Shown here: in pieces, positions 9,189-16,457 of the stretch
Layout of the letters: each line of letters opens with the position of its first letter
Position numbering within the stretch: the stretch's first letter is position 1
From: an uncultured Bacteroides sp.
GTDB lineage: Bacteria > Bacteroidota > Bacteroidia > Bacteroidales > Bacteroidaceae
NCBI GenBank assembly: GCA_900557355.1
Contig: USSR01000035.1
Span: 1-20,266, forward strand
Direction: 5' to 3'
Length of the DNA stretch: 20,266 nt
Program-made: the position numbers and the translations under genes
Notes under the pieces: generated by a model
The model's database searches: none
What the model was told of the DNA's origin: nothing
The model's input: the letters and a program-made list of their open reading frames with translations, nothing else

Positions 9189-9262
9189 TTAAGTATTAGG
9201 TATTAAGTATGCAGTGTTATGGTGCAGTCTTATATACTGCATACTTAATACCTAATACTTAA
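9189..9262. terminator. 27-bp perfect inverted repeat, probable bidirectional terminator
   Basis: The arms 9189-9215 and 9236-9262 are exact reverse complements separated by a 20-nt loop, between the convergent nnr and DUF5715 genes. The AT-rich stem has internal direct repeats of TATTAGGTATTAAGTAT type. The outer ends give a short run of T on either strand. It may also be a dispersed genomic repeat. Confidence 0.65.
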
Positions 9263-9266
9263 TTTG

Positions 9267-9950
9267 TTATTTTCCTCTCGTTGTAATATGGAAGCATCCT
9301 TGCTTCAACTCATACTTTATATAGCATTTATCCGCTTTCCGCAAGTCGCGCAATACTTCGGAGAGTACGAGTTTCAATGTATCTGAACTGACATCCTGTA
9401 GCGGGCGTCCGTCTTCATCTTCCACTTTCTTGAAGCGCTTCCAACTGACATCGAATGTAGTTCCATAGAAATGCGCAGAGTTTACCGAGGCATTACCATT
9501 GCGGCGACGCAGGCGTTTTACGTCATCTTCGGTGCGGAGTACGGAGGTTACGATTATTTTATTGGGGTTTAGTCCTTTGGCGGTCAGCGAGTCAAGGAAA
9601 TTGGTACCGATGGTATCCAGTAGTTGTGCTGCACCTTTAATGAGATATGGGATGGAGTGTGTCAGCGAGTCTACCACATATAAATCGTTCGTTTCGATGT
9701 GCTGAAGTTTTTCTTTCATGTGTTCGGCCTCTTTGCGGGAGGCAATTGGCGTAATGCCTATGGCTTGTGCGACATTCAGATGCGCTTCATTCAAGTCGCC
9801 GAAGGTTCGTCTGTAACTGATTACTCCTTTAATGTTTCGCGGTTCGTTCAGTTTGAGGGACATATCTTTCTTTTTGCATCCGGCAAGGGAAGTGCCAGCC
9901 ATAAGTATTGCTAAAAATAAAAGCGGAAGTTTGTTGTATCTTTGTTGCAT
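9267..9950 (-). CDS. DUF5715 family lipoprotein with M15-peptidase-like metal motif
   Basis: A 227-residue protein with a lipoprotein signal: hydrophobic residues 9-21, then lipobox L-A-G-C with Cys25 as the lipidated residue. The residues after Cys (K-K-K-D) do not match the acidic Bacteroides surface-export signal, so periplasmic anchoring is more likely. The C-terminal half carries S-A-H-F-Y-G-T-T-F-D (158-167), which fits the S-x-H-x-x-G-x-x-x-D zinc motif of M15 (VanY/D,D-carboxypeptidase) enzymes, and a later C-F-H-I-T with His221 as a possible third ligand. This suggests a peptidoglycan-related activity, but function in DUF5715 is not known to me. It converges on nnr and is divergent from truA across a 111-bp gap. 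Confidence 0.85.
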   Translation of the reverse strand: MQQRYNKLPLLFLAILMAGTSLAGCKKKDMSLKLNEPRNIKGVISYRRTFGDLNEAHLNVAQAIGITPIASRKEAEHMKEKLQHIETNDLYVVDSLTHSIPYLIKGAAQLLDTIGTNFLDSLTAKGLNPNKIIVTSVLRTEDDVKRLRRRNGNASVNSAHFYGTTFDVSWKRFKKVEDEDGRPLQDVSSDTLKLVLSEVLRDLRKADKCYIKYELKQGCFHITTRGK

Positions 9951-9978
9951 ATTGCTTGAAAATGTTTTTATATGGGCA

Positions 9979-9986
9979 CAAAAGTA
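9979..9986 (-). promoter_or_regulatory. -7 promoter box for the DUF5715 lipoprotein gene
   Basis: The minus strand reads TACTTTTG, matching TAnnTTTG, 28 bp before the lipoprotein start codon. No good -33 element is seen. Confidence 0.45.
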
Positions 9987-10027
9987 GGAAAAAGAAAAGA
10001 GAGTTCTTCCTTATAGCCTTATTTTTG

Positions 10028-10035
10028 TACCTTTG
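10028..10035 (+). promoter_or_regulatory. -7 promoter box for truA
   Basis: TACCTTTG is a full match to the Bacteroides -7 box, 26 bp before the truA ATG, giving a short leader. The -33 region is weak. It probably drives truA and the co-directional genes to 12943. Confidence 0.5.
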
Positions 10036-10061
10036 CGCCCGGAAAATGAAAGCAAAAGAGT

Positions 10062-10823
10062 ATGCAACGGTATTTTATTTATTTAGCTTATGACGGAACC
10101 GCCTACCACGGCTGGCAGATACAACCCAACGGAGACAGTGTACAAGAGTGTCTGATGCGTGCACTTGCCACATTGATGCGCCGTGAAGTAGAGGTTATTG
10201 GTGCCGGACGTACCGATGCCGGTGTGCATGCTTCCCTGATGGTAGCCCACTTTGATAGTGACGAACCGCTTGATACGGCTTTCTTTACCGACAAACTAAA
10301 CCGCCTTTTGCCGCCTGATATTTCTGTTTACCGCCTCCGTGCAGTGAAGCCCGATGCGCATGCCCGCTTTGATGCAACGGCACGCATGTATAAATACTAC
10401 GTGACTACGGCAAAGTCTCCCTTCAATCGTCAATACCGTTGTCGTCTTTTCCAGACACCAGATTTTGAACGAATGAACGAAGCGGCCCGTAGTTTGTTTA
10501 ATTATACAGACTTCACCAGTTTCAGCAAGCTGCATACGGATGTAAAAACAAACAATTGCCGTATCATGCATGCTGCCTGGACGCAGGTAGATGATGTAAC
10601 CTGGGTGTTCACCATTCAGGCGGACCGTTTCCTGCGCAATATGGTTCGTGCAGTTGTCGGCACTTTGCTCGAAGTAGGCCGTGGTAAGCTCACCGTTGCT
10701 GGCTTCCGGCGTGTTATCGATCAGAAAGACCGTTGCAAGGCTGGCACTTCCGTTCCGGGCAATGCTCTGTTTCTGGTAGATGTCACATATCCCGAGGAAT
10801 TATTCATCGCAGATAATAACTGA
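10062..10823 (+). CDS. truA: tRNA pseudouridine synthase A
   Basis: Converts uridines 38-40 in the tRNA anticodon arm to pseudouridine. The 253-residue length matches the family. The catalytic motif G-R-T-D-A-G-V-H-A is at about 49-57 with nucleophile Asp52. Other conserved stretches are the N-terminal Y-D-G-T-x-Y-x-G-W-Q and the later F-L-R-N-M-V-R. The protein is cytoplasmic. It begins a plus-strand group with a transporter gene 28 bp downstream. A typical Bacteroides start without a Shine-Dalgarno sequence lies just after the -7 box. Confidence 0.97.
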   Translation: MQRYFIYLAYDGTAYHGWQIQPNGDSVQECLMRALATLMRREVEVIGAGRTDAGVHASLMVAHFDSDEPLDTAFFTDKLNRLLPPDISVYRLRAVKPDAHARFDATARMYKYYVTTAKSPFNRQYRCRLFQTPDFERMNEAARSLFNYTDFTSFSKLHTDVKTNNCRIMHAAWTQVDDVTWVFTIQADRFLRNMVRAVVGTLLEVGRGKLTVAGFRRVIDQKDRCKAGTSVPGNALFLVDVTYPEELFIADNN

Positions 10824-10851
10824 ATAACTAACATTTAATTAACTAAGAACC

Positions 10852-11748
10852 ATGTGGTTATTACTCGCCTTTCTCTCAGCTGCCTTGCTGGGTTTTTATG
10901 ATGCATTTAAGAAGAAATCATTGCGCGATAATGCTGTGCTTCCCGTTCTGTTTCTGAATACGGTATTCTCCAGCCTGATATTTCTTCCTTTCATACTGAT
11001 TTCCGCTTTTACTCCTGCTTTGAACGGAACTATGTTTGAAGTACCTGTTGTAGGTTGGGAGGTACATAAGTTTATCATTGTCAAGTCGTTCATAGTTCTG
11101 TCTTCCTGGATATTCGGTTACTTTGGCATGAAGCATTTGCCGTTGACAATTGTCGGTCCGATTAATGCTACCCGCCCTGTAATGGTGCTGGTGGGTGCCA
11201 TGCTGATATTCGGTGAACGTCTGAACCTGTATCAATGGATCGGAGTTATGCTTGCCATACTTTCTTTCTTTATGTTGAGCCGTTCCGGCAAGAAGGAAGG
11301 CATTGACTTTAAGCATAACAAATGGATTTACTTCATCGTGCTGGCTGCCATCACCGGAGCTATCAGTGGACTTTATGACAAGTATCTGATGAAGCAATTC
11401 AACCCTATGGCGGTGCAATCGTGGTATAATGTTTATCAGGTATTTATAATGTGTCCCATCATCCTTTTGCTGTGGTATCCCAAGCGAAAAGAAAGTACCC
11501 CTTTCCGTTGGGACTGGACCATCATCCTGATATCCATCTTCCTCAGTGCCGCCGACTTTGCCTACTTTTATGCTCTGAGTTATGAAGACTCCATGATTTC
11601 CATAGTCTCCATGGTTCGCCGTGGCAGTGTGGTTGTCTCCTTCCTTTTCGGAGCTCTCTTTTTCCGTGAAAAGAATTTAAAAAGTAAGGCTGTCGATCTC
11701 ATTTTGGTATTGATTGGAATGTTCTTCTTATATTTGGGAAGTAAATAA
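10852..11748 (+). CDS. EamA/DMT-superfamily transporter
   Basis: A 298-residue inner-membrane protein with about ten hydrophobic segments arranged as two EamA-like repeats (about 1-140 and 150-298). Each repeat ends with a conserved E-R/E-K-type loop (F-G-E-R-L-N near 125; F-F-R-E-K-N near 275). This is the layout of drug/metabolite transporters that export amino acids, sugars or other small molecules; the substrate cannot be read from the sequence. The start ATG lies 28 bp after truA and 17 bp separate it from msrC, which suggests co-transcription. Confidence 0.9.
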   Translation: MWLLLAFLSAALLGFYDAFKKKSLRDNAVLPVLFLNTVFSSLIFLPFILISAFTPALNGTMFEVPVVGWEVHKFIIVKSFIVLSSWIFGYFGMKHLPLTIVGPINATRPVMVLVGAMLIFGERLNLYQWIGVMLAILSFFMLSRSGKKEGIDFKHNKWIYFIVLAAITGAISGLYDKYLMKQFNPMAVQSWYNVYQVFIMCPIILLLWYPKRKESTPFRWDWTIILISIFLSAADFAYFYALSYEDSMISIVSMVRRGSVVVSFLFGALFFREKNLKSKAVDLILVLIGMFFLYLGSK

Positions 11749-11765
11749 ATCTCAAGACAAAATAT

Positions 11766-12236
11766 ATGGCAGAAGATTTATGTATCAGCAACGGCAGCAA
11801 GGCTGAAAAGTATCAGACTTTGCTTCCCCAGATAAAGAGCCTGATTGAAGGTGAAAATGACCTTATAGCCAATCTGGCAAATGTTTCGGCTGCGCTGAAA
11901 GAAACGTTCGAATTCTTTTGGGTAGGCTTCTATTTGGTGAAGGGGGAAGAGTTGGTGTTGGGCCCTTTTCAGGGACCGATAGCCTGCACACGTATCCGGA
12001 AAGGACGGGGTGTTTGCGGCACGGCATGGACTAAGGCGGAAATGTTGATAGTGCCCGATGTCGATGCATTTCCCGGACATATAGCTTGCAGTTCGTTGTC
12101 GCGCTCGGAGATTGTTGTTCCGTTGATTCGTGAGAATGGCGAGGTGTGGGGCGTGCTCGATATAGATAGTGAAAGCCTGAATACCTTTGACGGAACAGAT
12201 GCACGTTTTCTTGGAGAGATATGTTCCTGGCTCTGA
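11766..12236 (+). CDS. msrC: Free methionine-R-sulfoxide reductase (GAF domain)
   Basis: Reduces free L-methionine-(R)-sulfoxide to methionine, usually with thioredoxin as electron donor. The whole 156-residue protein is one GAF domain. The three cysteines characteristic of fRMsr are present: Cys74 (P-I-A-C-T-R-I), Cys84 (R-G-V-C-G-T-A) and Cys108 (G-H-I-A-C-S-S). The C-terminal G-V-L-D-I-D-S-E motif is also typical. It is cytoplasmic and part of the oxidative-damage response. The start follows the transporter by 17 bp. Confidence 0.95.
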   Translation: MAEDLCISNGSKAEKYQTLLPQIKSLIEGENDLIANLANVSAALKETFEFFWVGFYLVKGEELVLGPFQGPIACTRIRKGRGVCGTAWTKAEMLIVPDVDAFPGHIACSSLSRSEIVVPLIRENGEVWGVLDIDSESLNTFDGTDARFLGEICSWL

Positions 12237-12286
12237 AGATTGTGTTGAAGTAATAAAATACAAAATAGGAATAACAGAAAAATAAT

Positions 12287-12943
12287 ATGATGAAGAAATT
12301 GACAATGTTTTTGTGTTTGGCTTGTGTCTGGACGTGTTCTCTGCAAGCCCAGGAAGCTAAAACCTTTTTCAAAAATATGCCCGATAGCCTCAGTCCACTG
12401 CTTACTGCCGTGAACCGTGCCGACTGTATCGACTTCCTTGAAAGTAAGATGAAAGCGGAAGTAACCAACCGTTTTGGCGGCAAATCGGAAATGACGGAGC
12501 TTGCTCCCGACTATATCCGTATCCAGATGACACCGCAAAGCTCCTGGCAAATGAAACTGCTAGCTACGAGCGACAGCACGAAAGTAATCTGTACCGTATC
12601 TACAGCTTGTGCCCCTGCTTGTGATAGTGATGTCCATTTCTATACCACCGGTTGGGAAGAATTACCCGCTTCTTCTTTCCTCACGCCTCCTGTAATGAAA
12701 GATTTCCTGTCATTACCCGATACGGTGATGGATTATGAAGTGAGAGATGCCGGCGAACAGGCAGATATGTTGCTGATGAAAGCCGATCTTTCTGCAAAGG
12801 ACAATGCACTTACCTTTACTTTTACAACTACTGACTATATGGATAAAAAAGCGACAGAGAAACTGAAACCGTATCTCCGCCGCCCTGTAGTGTATATTTG
12901 GAAAGGGAATAGCTACGAGTTACGAGCTACAAGTGACAAGTAG
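12287..12943 (+). CDS. DUF3256 family exported protein
   Basis: A 218-residue protein with a signal peptide (residues 1-22, ending in L-Q-A-Q). It resembles the DUF3256 family found in Bacteroidetes, with the typical F-F-K-N-M-P-D-S-L-S-P-L-L start after the signal and a Y-L-R-R-P-V-V-Y-x-W-x end. The function is unknown; it is likely periplasmic. An alternative start one codon in (12290) is possible. The last ten codons lie in a 7-bp tandem repeat, so the extreme C-terminus may be a recent addition. Its stop directly abuts the convergent YitT-type gene. Confidence 0.88.
   Translation: MMKKLTMFLCLACVWTCSLQAQEAKTFFKNMPDSLSPLLTAVNRADCIDFLESKMKAEVTNRFGGKSEMTELAPDYIRIQMTPQSSWQMKLLATSDSTKVICTVSTACAPACDSDVHFYTTGWEELPASSFLTPPVMKDFLSLPDTVMDYEVRDAGEQADMLLMKADLSAKDNALTFTFTTTDYMDKKATEKLKPYLRRPVVYIWKGNSYELRATSDK
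12911..12943 (+). repeat. 7-bp tandem repeat forming the 3' end of the DUF3256 gene
   Basis: About four and a half units of the type AG(C/T)TAC(G/A) or AGTGACA run through the last codons and the stop. The coding frame reads S-Y-E-L-R-A-T-S-D-K through it. Confidence 0.6.
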
Positions 12944-13834
12944 TTATTTCACCTTTATTCTGTCGAACCCTTCTCCGTATACTCCGATTACCGCACTTTG
13001 TGATACAAATGCGTTTGGATCTATATCCTTTATCAATCGGAATATAATTGTTGATTCGCGCTTCTTGGCAAGTACGAACAACATCTTTTGTTCCTTGCCA
13101 CTATAAAATCCGGAAGCATTAATGACGGTAGCCCCCCGGTGCGGATATACATTGATGTGCCGGGCTATTTCATCATATTTCTCACTGATGATAAAGAACT
13201 GTACGGATTGCCGGGCACTGTTCACTACCTGGTCCAGGACAAAACTGCAAATGTACAGGGTTACATAACCGTAAACCACCTTTTCCCAATCTTTCAAAAC
13301 AAAGTAACTGGAAGAAATGATAATCAGGTCACAGATCAGCATTACACGGCCTAATGTGATATCCCGGTATTTGTTGATGATGGCGGCAATGATATCCGTT
13401 CCGCCTGTGCTACCGTTGGAAGAAAAAGCGATGCCTATGCCGCCTCCGCAGAGGGATGCACCGATGACGCACGCCATGAAAGGCTGATCGTGCAGTAAGA
13501 CTACACCGCTTGCCAGTCTCTGAATGATGGAAAGGAAGAATGTCAGGGTGAATACGGCAAACACCGTTTTGATACTGAACTTCCAGCCCAGAATGCGGAT
13601 AGAGAGTAATAACAGGATGAAGTTGATACTGAAATAAGTATACTGCACAGGGAATCCTGTGGCGAAATAGACGATGGAAGCGATACCCGGCACTCCTCCG
13701 GTGGTGATGTCATTGGGCAACAGAAATACTGTCCAACCTATACCATAAAGAATTAATCCGAGGGCGATCATTAAATAATCTCTTGTTTCCCGAATCAGGC
13801 TTTGCTTAGTAGGGACGTTTACGATTGTTTTCAT
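12944..13834 (-). CDS. YitT family membrane protein (YitT_membrane + DUF2179)
   Basis: A 296-residue protein with about five to six hydrophobic helices (about 18-210), including the conserved G-G-V-P-G-I-A and G-S-T-G-G-T-D-I-I segments of the YitT family. A soluble C-terminal DUF2179 domain follows (about 215-296, with P-H-R-G-A-T and S-G-x-Y-S). It is an inner-membrane protein whose substrate or role is not established. It is monocistronic and convergent with the DUF3256 gene, with no bases between the two stop codons. A -7 promoter box lies 81 bp upstream. Confidence 0.9.
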   Translation of the reverse strand: MKTIVNVPTKQSLIRETRDYLMIALGLILYGIGWTVFLLPNDITTGGVPGIASIVYFATGFPVQYTYFSINFILLLLSIRILGWKFSIKTVFAVFTLTFFLSIIQRLASGVVLLHDQPFMACVIGASLCGGGIGIAFSSNGSTGGTDIIAAIINKYRDITLGRVMLICDLIIISSSYFVLKDWEKVVYGYVTLYICSFVLDQVVNSARQSVQFFIISEKYDEIARHINVYPHRGATVINASGFYSGKEQKMLFVLAKKRESTIIFRLIKDIDPNAFVSQSAVIGVYGEGFDRIKVK

Positions 13835-13914
13835 CTGACTTTATGCGTAAGTATGGGTTATAACTAATTTAACAAGCTTTCTCATGATAAATGTGTTTTG
13901 GCTGTAAATTGGCG

Positions 13915-13922
13915 CAAAGATA
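13915..13922 (-). promoter_or_regulatory. -7 promoter box for the YitT-type gene
   Basis: The minus strand reads TATCTTTG, matching TAnnTTTG, 81 bp before the start codon. A TTTG on the minus strand at 13947-13950 is 24 bp upstream, a little far for the -33 element. Confidence 0.45.
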
Positions 13923-13931
13923 AATCTAATT

Positions 13932-13951
13932 TTTTGAATACTTGTTCAAAA
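13932..13951. repeat. 7-bp inverted repeat after the HD-Pnk gene
   Basis: TTTTGAA (13932-13938) and TTCAAAA (13945-13951) flank a 6-nt loop. It lies 32 bp downstream of the RNA-repair operon and upstream of the YitT-type promoter. It could be a weak terminator without a U-tract, or an operator. Confidence 0.35.
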
Positions 13952-13982
13952 GATTATTGTTCGTGCGGGGTGGACTTAAAAT

Positions 13983-15095
13983 TTATTTGCTGATGAGGTA
14001 CATCACCTCATGTGCTTCCGTCAATTGTGGAGTTTCCAGTCTGTCGAGCATTGCATCCAGTACTGCTTCCGGAACCATAAATTCCCGTTCACGATTTTGT
14101 TTCCTCCATACCGCATACGGCTTTTCGATATAAACAATCTTCACTTTAGCCCCGTAAGTGAGAAATAAATCAATCAGTTGCGAGCGTATTTGCTTTGAGG
14201 TATTGGTTGCATTCCACACAAAGCCCTGCTGTTTACGCAGATAGTTGCGAGCTGTTTCCTTGGCTTCCTGTACCACTCTGCCATTGGCAGCTTTATCCGT
14301 AGGGCTAACTTTATGCTTTCGCCGGATGTCATCGAGGCTTATCACAGGAATATCCTGTGGCAATGTACGGATATAATGATCTTTCCCCATTCCCGGCAAA
14401 CCGGATAATAAGATAACTTCACACCGGAAATTATCATGCGGAATGTAATCTATATACCCATCCTCCGCTTGAAAGTACTGAAAGCGGGCATGACCCGTTG
14501 CAAAGCTTCGTGCCTTTCCCCAGCAATCCTGTTCACGGCAAAGCATCTCGAATAACTCGGAAGCTTCCATCAATGCAGGCTTATCTTTGCAGATACGTCC
14601 CTGAATATCCGCCACAGCAAGCTTTTTCAGTAAACGTGTATCCACTCTGAGAGATGCTTCACACAGCTTCTTCACAGGATTCTCCCGCTCCATAATCCAA
14701 ACCGGCAAACCATGATAACGCACCAGCGCAGCAATGTTCTCCCGGATATGAAACGGAGTAGGAATATCCCTGTAAAGAATTGTGCGTGCTGTATATTCCC
14801 CACGTCTGGCATGTCCCTTGGAAGTGATAATGCCACCTCCTTCATCTACCGAAGTAGAACGCTTCTCCACATCATGCAGTAAAGCGGCTGCCCACAATAT
14901 TTCTTGTTCCTGTGTGGGCAAAGCCCGATATTCCGGCTGTTGCTGCAATGTTTCCAGTACCATGCGGGTATGCACGGCCACACTGCCTTCTTCGTGATGC
15001 AAATGGTGCTGCATTACGAAGTTCATATCTTGTACCCACCGGAACTGTTGTTCCAGTGAGTCCCAATTTTTATTATCTGTCAGTTTCCAATTCAT
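13983..15095 (-). CDS. HD-Pnk-like RNA end-healing enzyme (HD phosphoesterase + polynucleotide kinase)
   Basis: A 370-residue two-domain protein. The N-terminal HD domain (about 25-200) has His42, the pair His74-Asp75 in L-L-H-D-V-E-K, His95, His128 and Asp163 as likely metal ligands. The C-terminal P-loop domain (about 225-370) has Walker A G-L-P-G-M-G-K-D (232-239) and an L-D-D-I-R-R-K segment (Asp255/256) fitting the kinase base. This is the layout of Runella HD-Pnk, which removes 2',3'-cyclic or 3' phosphates and phosphorylates 5'-OH ends, making ends ready for an ATP-dependent ligase. Here the ligase gene is immediately upstream with one base between stop and start. A strong AGGAGG (15102-15107 on the minus strand, 6-nt spacer) inside the ligase end fixes the start. 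It is the last gene of the operon. The activity is inferred from the family. Confidence 0.9.
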   Translation of the reverse strand: MNWKLTDNKNWDSLEQQFRWVQDMNFVMQHHLHHEEGSVAVHTRMVLETLQQQPEYRALPTQEQEILWAAALLHDVEKRSTSVDEGGGIITSKGHARRGEYTARTILYRDIPTPFHIRENIAALVRYHGLPVWIMERENPVKKLCEASLRVDTRLLKKLAVADIQGRICKDKPALMEASELFEMLCREQDCWGKARSFATGHARFQYFQAEDGYIDYIPHDNFRCEVILLSGLPGMGKDHYIRTLPQDIPVISLDDIRRKHKVSPTDKAANGRVVQEAKETARNYLRKQQGFVWNATNTSKQIRSQLIDLFLTYGAKVKIVYIEKPYAVWRKQNREREFMVPEAVLDAMLDRLETPQLTEAHEVMYLISK

Positions 15096-15096
15096 T

Positions 15097-15798
15097 TTAT
15101 TCCTCCTTTCCTATTTCCCAGATGAGGCGGGCACGCTTCCAGTTGCGTGTCCAGTGCTCATCGGTCTTCACATGCCCCTTGCGTACGTACTTGAATACGT
15201 TGCGGGCAAATTCACTTACAGGATATTCACCTATATTACGGGTGACTACACCTTCGCGGGTACAATCTGCGCCTGTTTGCGGATCGCGTGTCCCGAACAC
15301 ACCCGGTTCTTGTGCCAGATTGACGACCTGTTGTTGTAACGTTTCCCGCGTCAATCCTGCTACTGTTTCCACTTGTAATTCGGGCACTGTAGGCAACTCG
15401 AACAGAGCGGCATAGAATTTCACTTCTTCCCACGACAGCCACTGATCCATACAGCGCACGGCAAACACATAAAAGTGTGTTTCCAGTTTGCGATACTCTA
15501 TCGAATGTATGGCATACAGGTTTTCACCGAATATCTCGATGTCTCCCAAGTCGTTTTTCATGAGTTCCCAACGCTCGCGCAGTTCCCTGGTCCACGGTGA
15601 GGTGGTAGGCGCTGCATGCGAGCGGGCAAATACACCGTAGCGGCTTAGGCAATTATTTTCTCCGTCCAGCTTTTCGGTGTGTATCAGGGTTTCTATCTGT
15701 TGGATGTCTTCCCAATACGTATGGTTGATGCGGTCGTCACTGGTTGTTCCGGGAGAAAACGGATAATGATATGTGCGACCATATTTTTCTGATAACAT
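15097..15798 (-). CDS. ATP-dependent RNA ligase (nucleotidyltransferase, Rnl-type)
   Basis: Seals RNA with 3'-OH and 5'-phosphate ends through an enzyme-AMP intermediate. Numbered from this start (233 codons), the nucleotidyltransferase motifs are all visible: motif I E-K-L-D-G-E-N with the adenylylated Lys43, F-A-R-S-H near 57-61, motif III I-F-G-E-N-L-Y (Glu92), motif IIIa F-Y-V-F-A-V-R, motif IV E-G-V-V-T-R (182-187) and motif V K-Y-V-R-K (203-207). No separate C-terminal domain is present, so it is a minimal ligase. The start at 15798 is chosen because AAGGAG lies 6 nt upstream (15805-15810). An ATG at 15828, ten codons earlier and 5 nt after the prfH stop, is possible but has no ribosome-binding site. 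Ends made by the downstream HD-Pnk are its natural substrate. Confidence 0.9.
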   Translation of the reverse strand: MLSEKYGRTYHYPFSPGTTSDDRINHTYWEDIQQIETLIHTEKLDGENNCLSRYGVFARSHAAPTTSPWTRELRERWELMKNDLGDIEIFGENLYAIHSIEYRKLETHFYVFAVRCMDQWLSWEEVKFYAALFELPTVPELQVETVAGLTRETLQQQVVNLAQEPGVFGTRDPQTGADCTREGVVTRNIGEYPVSEFARNVFKYVRKGHVKTDEHWTRNWKRARLIWEIGKEE

Positions 15799-15833
15799 AA
15801 GTTGCTCCTTTCTTTTTAAATCATTCATTTACT

Positions 15834-16451
15834 TTAAATCAGCGGTTCCTGGATTACCTTCACTGGATTACCGCGTTGCAGGCAGTTGTGGTTACTCCAG
15901 TTGGCCTGTGCCTGAATCATGGCTTGCTCTATGCTCCATGATGCCAGTTTCAGCAATAGGCGTTCGGTGGCCAACTTCTTGTTTTGCCATTGCGAGCGTT
16001 GGTCGGAAGCTACTACACTCATTCCGGTAGGGATATGGACGGCACGGACGGCAGACTCCGTCTTGTTCACGTGCTGACCGCCCGGTCCGGATGCCCGCAA
16101 GGTCTCATAACGGATGTCCGCTTCCGTAGCCTCCTGGCTTTCGGAGAGCGTGAAGGTCTGCACACCGACAAACCAGTTCTTCCGTTTATGATGGATGCGG
16201 TACGGACTTTTGGCAATCCACTGCACGGTACCTTCCCAGTCCTCAATCAGCGCATGATAATCTCCGCCTTGCAGGGAGATGACGGCTGAGAGCAGGGTAC
16301 GGTTGAGAGGTCCGGTTTCGCGTTCCACAACCTCTGTTTTCACTCCTTTGGCGGCGGCTTGTTTCAGAATCTTTTCCAGTACTAGCGCCACTACGCGGCA
16401 ACATTCGGCAGGGCCGCGTCCGGAGGTGATTTGCATATATACTTTCTCCAT
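15834..16451 (-). CDS. prfH: Release-factor homologue PrfH (ribosome rescue)
   Basis: A 205-residue class-I release factor relative containing the G-G-Q peptidyl-tRNA hydrolysis motif at 124-126 (S-G-P-G-G-Q-H-V-N-K) but no stop-codon-reading domain of RF1/RF2 type. The S-P-Y-R-I-H-H-K-R-K-N-W segment (82-93) is characteristic of PrfH, the partner of RtcB2. From published work on the pair, PrfH is thought to release nascent chains from ribosomes whose 16S rRNA is cut at the decoding centre, so that RtcB2 can reseal the break. rtcB lies 6 bp upstream, and the RNA ligase starts 5 or 35 bp downstream. The AGAGG before the ATG overlaps the rtcB stop and is too close to be a good ribosome-binding site; translational coupling is likely. 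Confidence 0.95.
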   Translation of the reverse strand: MEKVYMQITSGRGPAECCRVVALVLEKILKQAAAKGVKTEVVERETGPLNRTLLSAVISLQGGDYHALIEDWEGTVQWIAKSPYRIHHKRKNWFVGVQTFTLSESQEATEADIRYETLRASGPGGQHVNKTESAVRAVHIPTGMSVVASDQRSQWQNKKLATERLLLKLASWSIEQAMIQAQANWSNHNCLQRGNPVKVIQEPLI

Positions 16452-16457
16452 AGCCTC

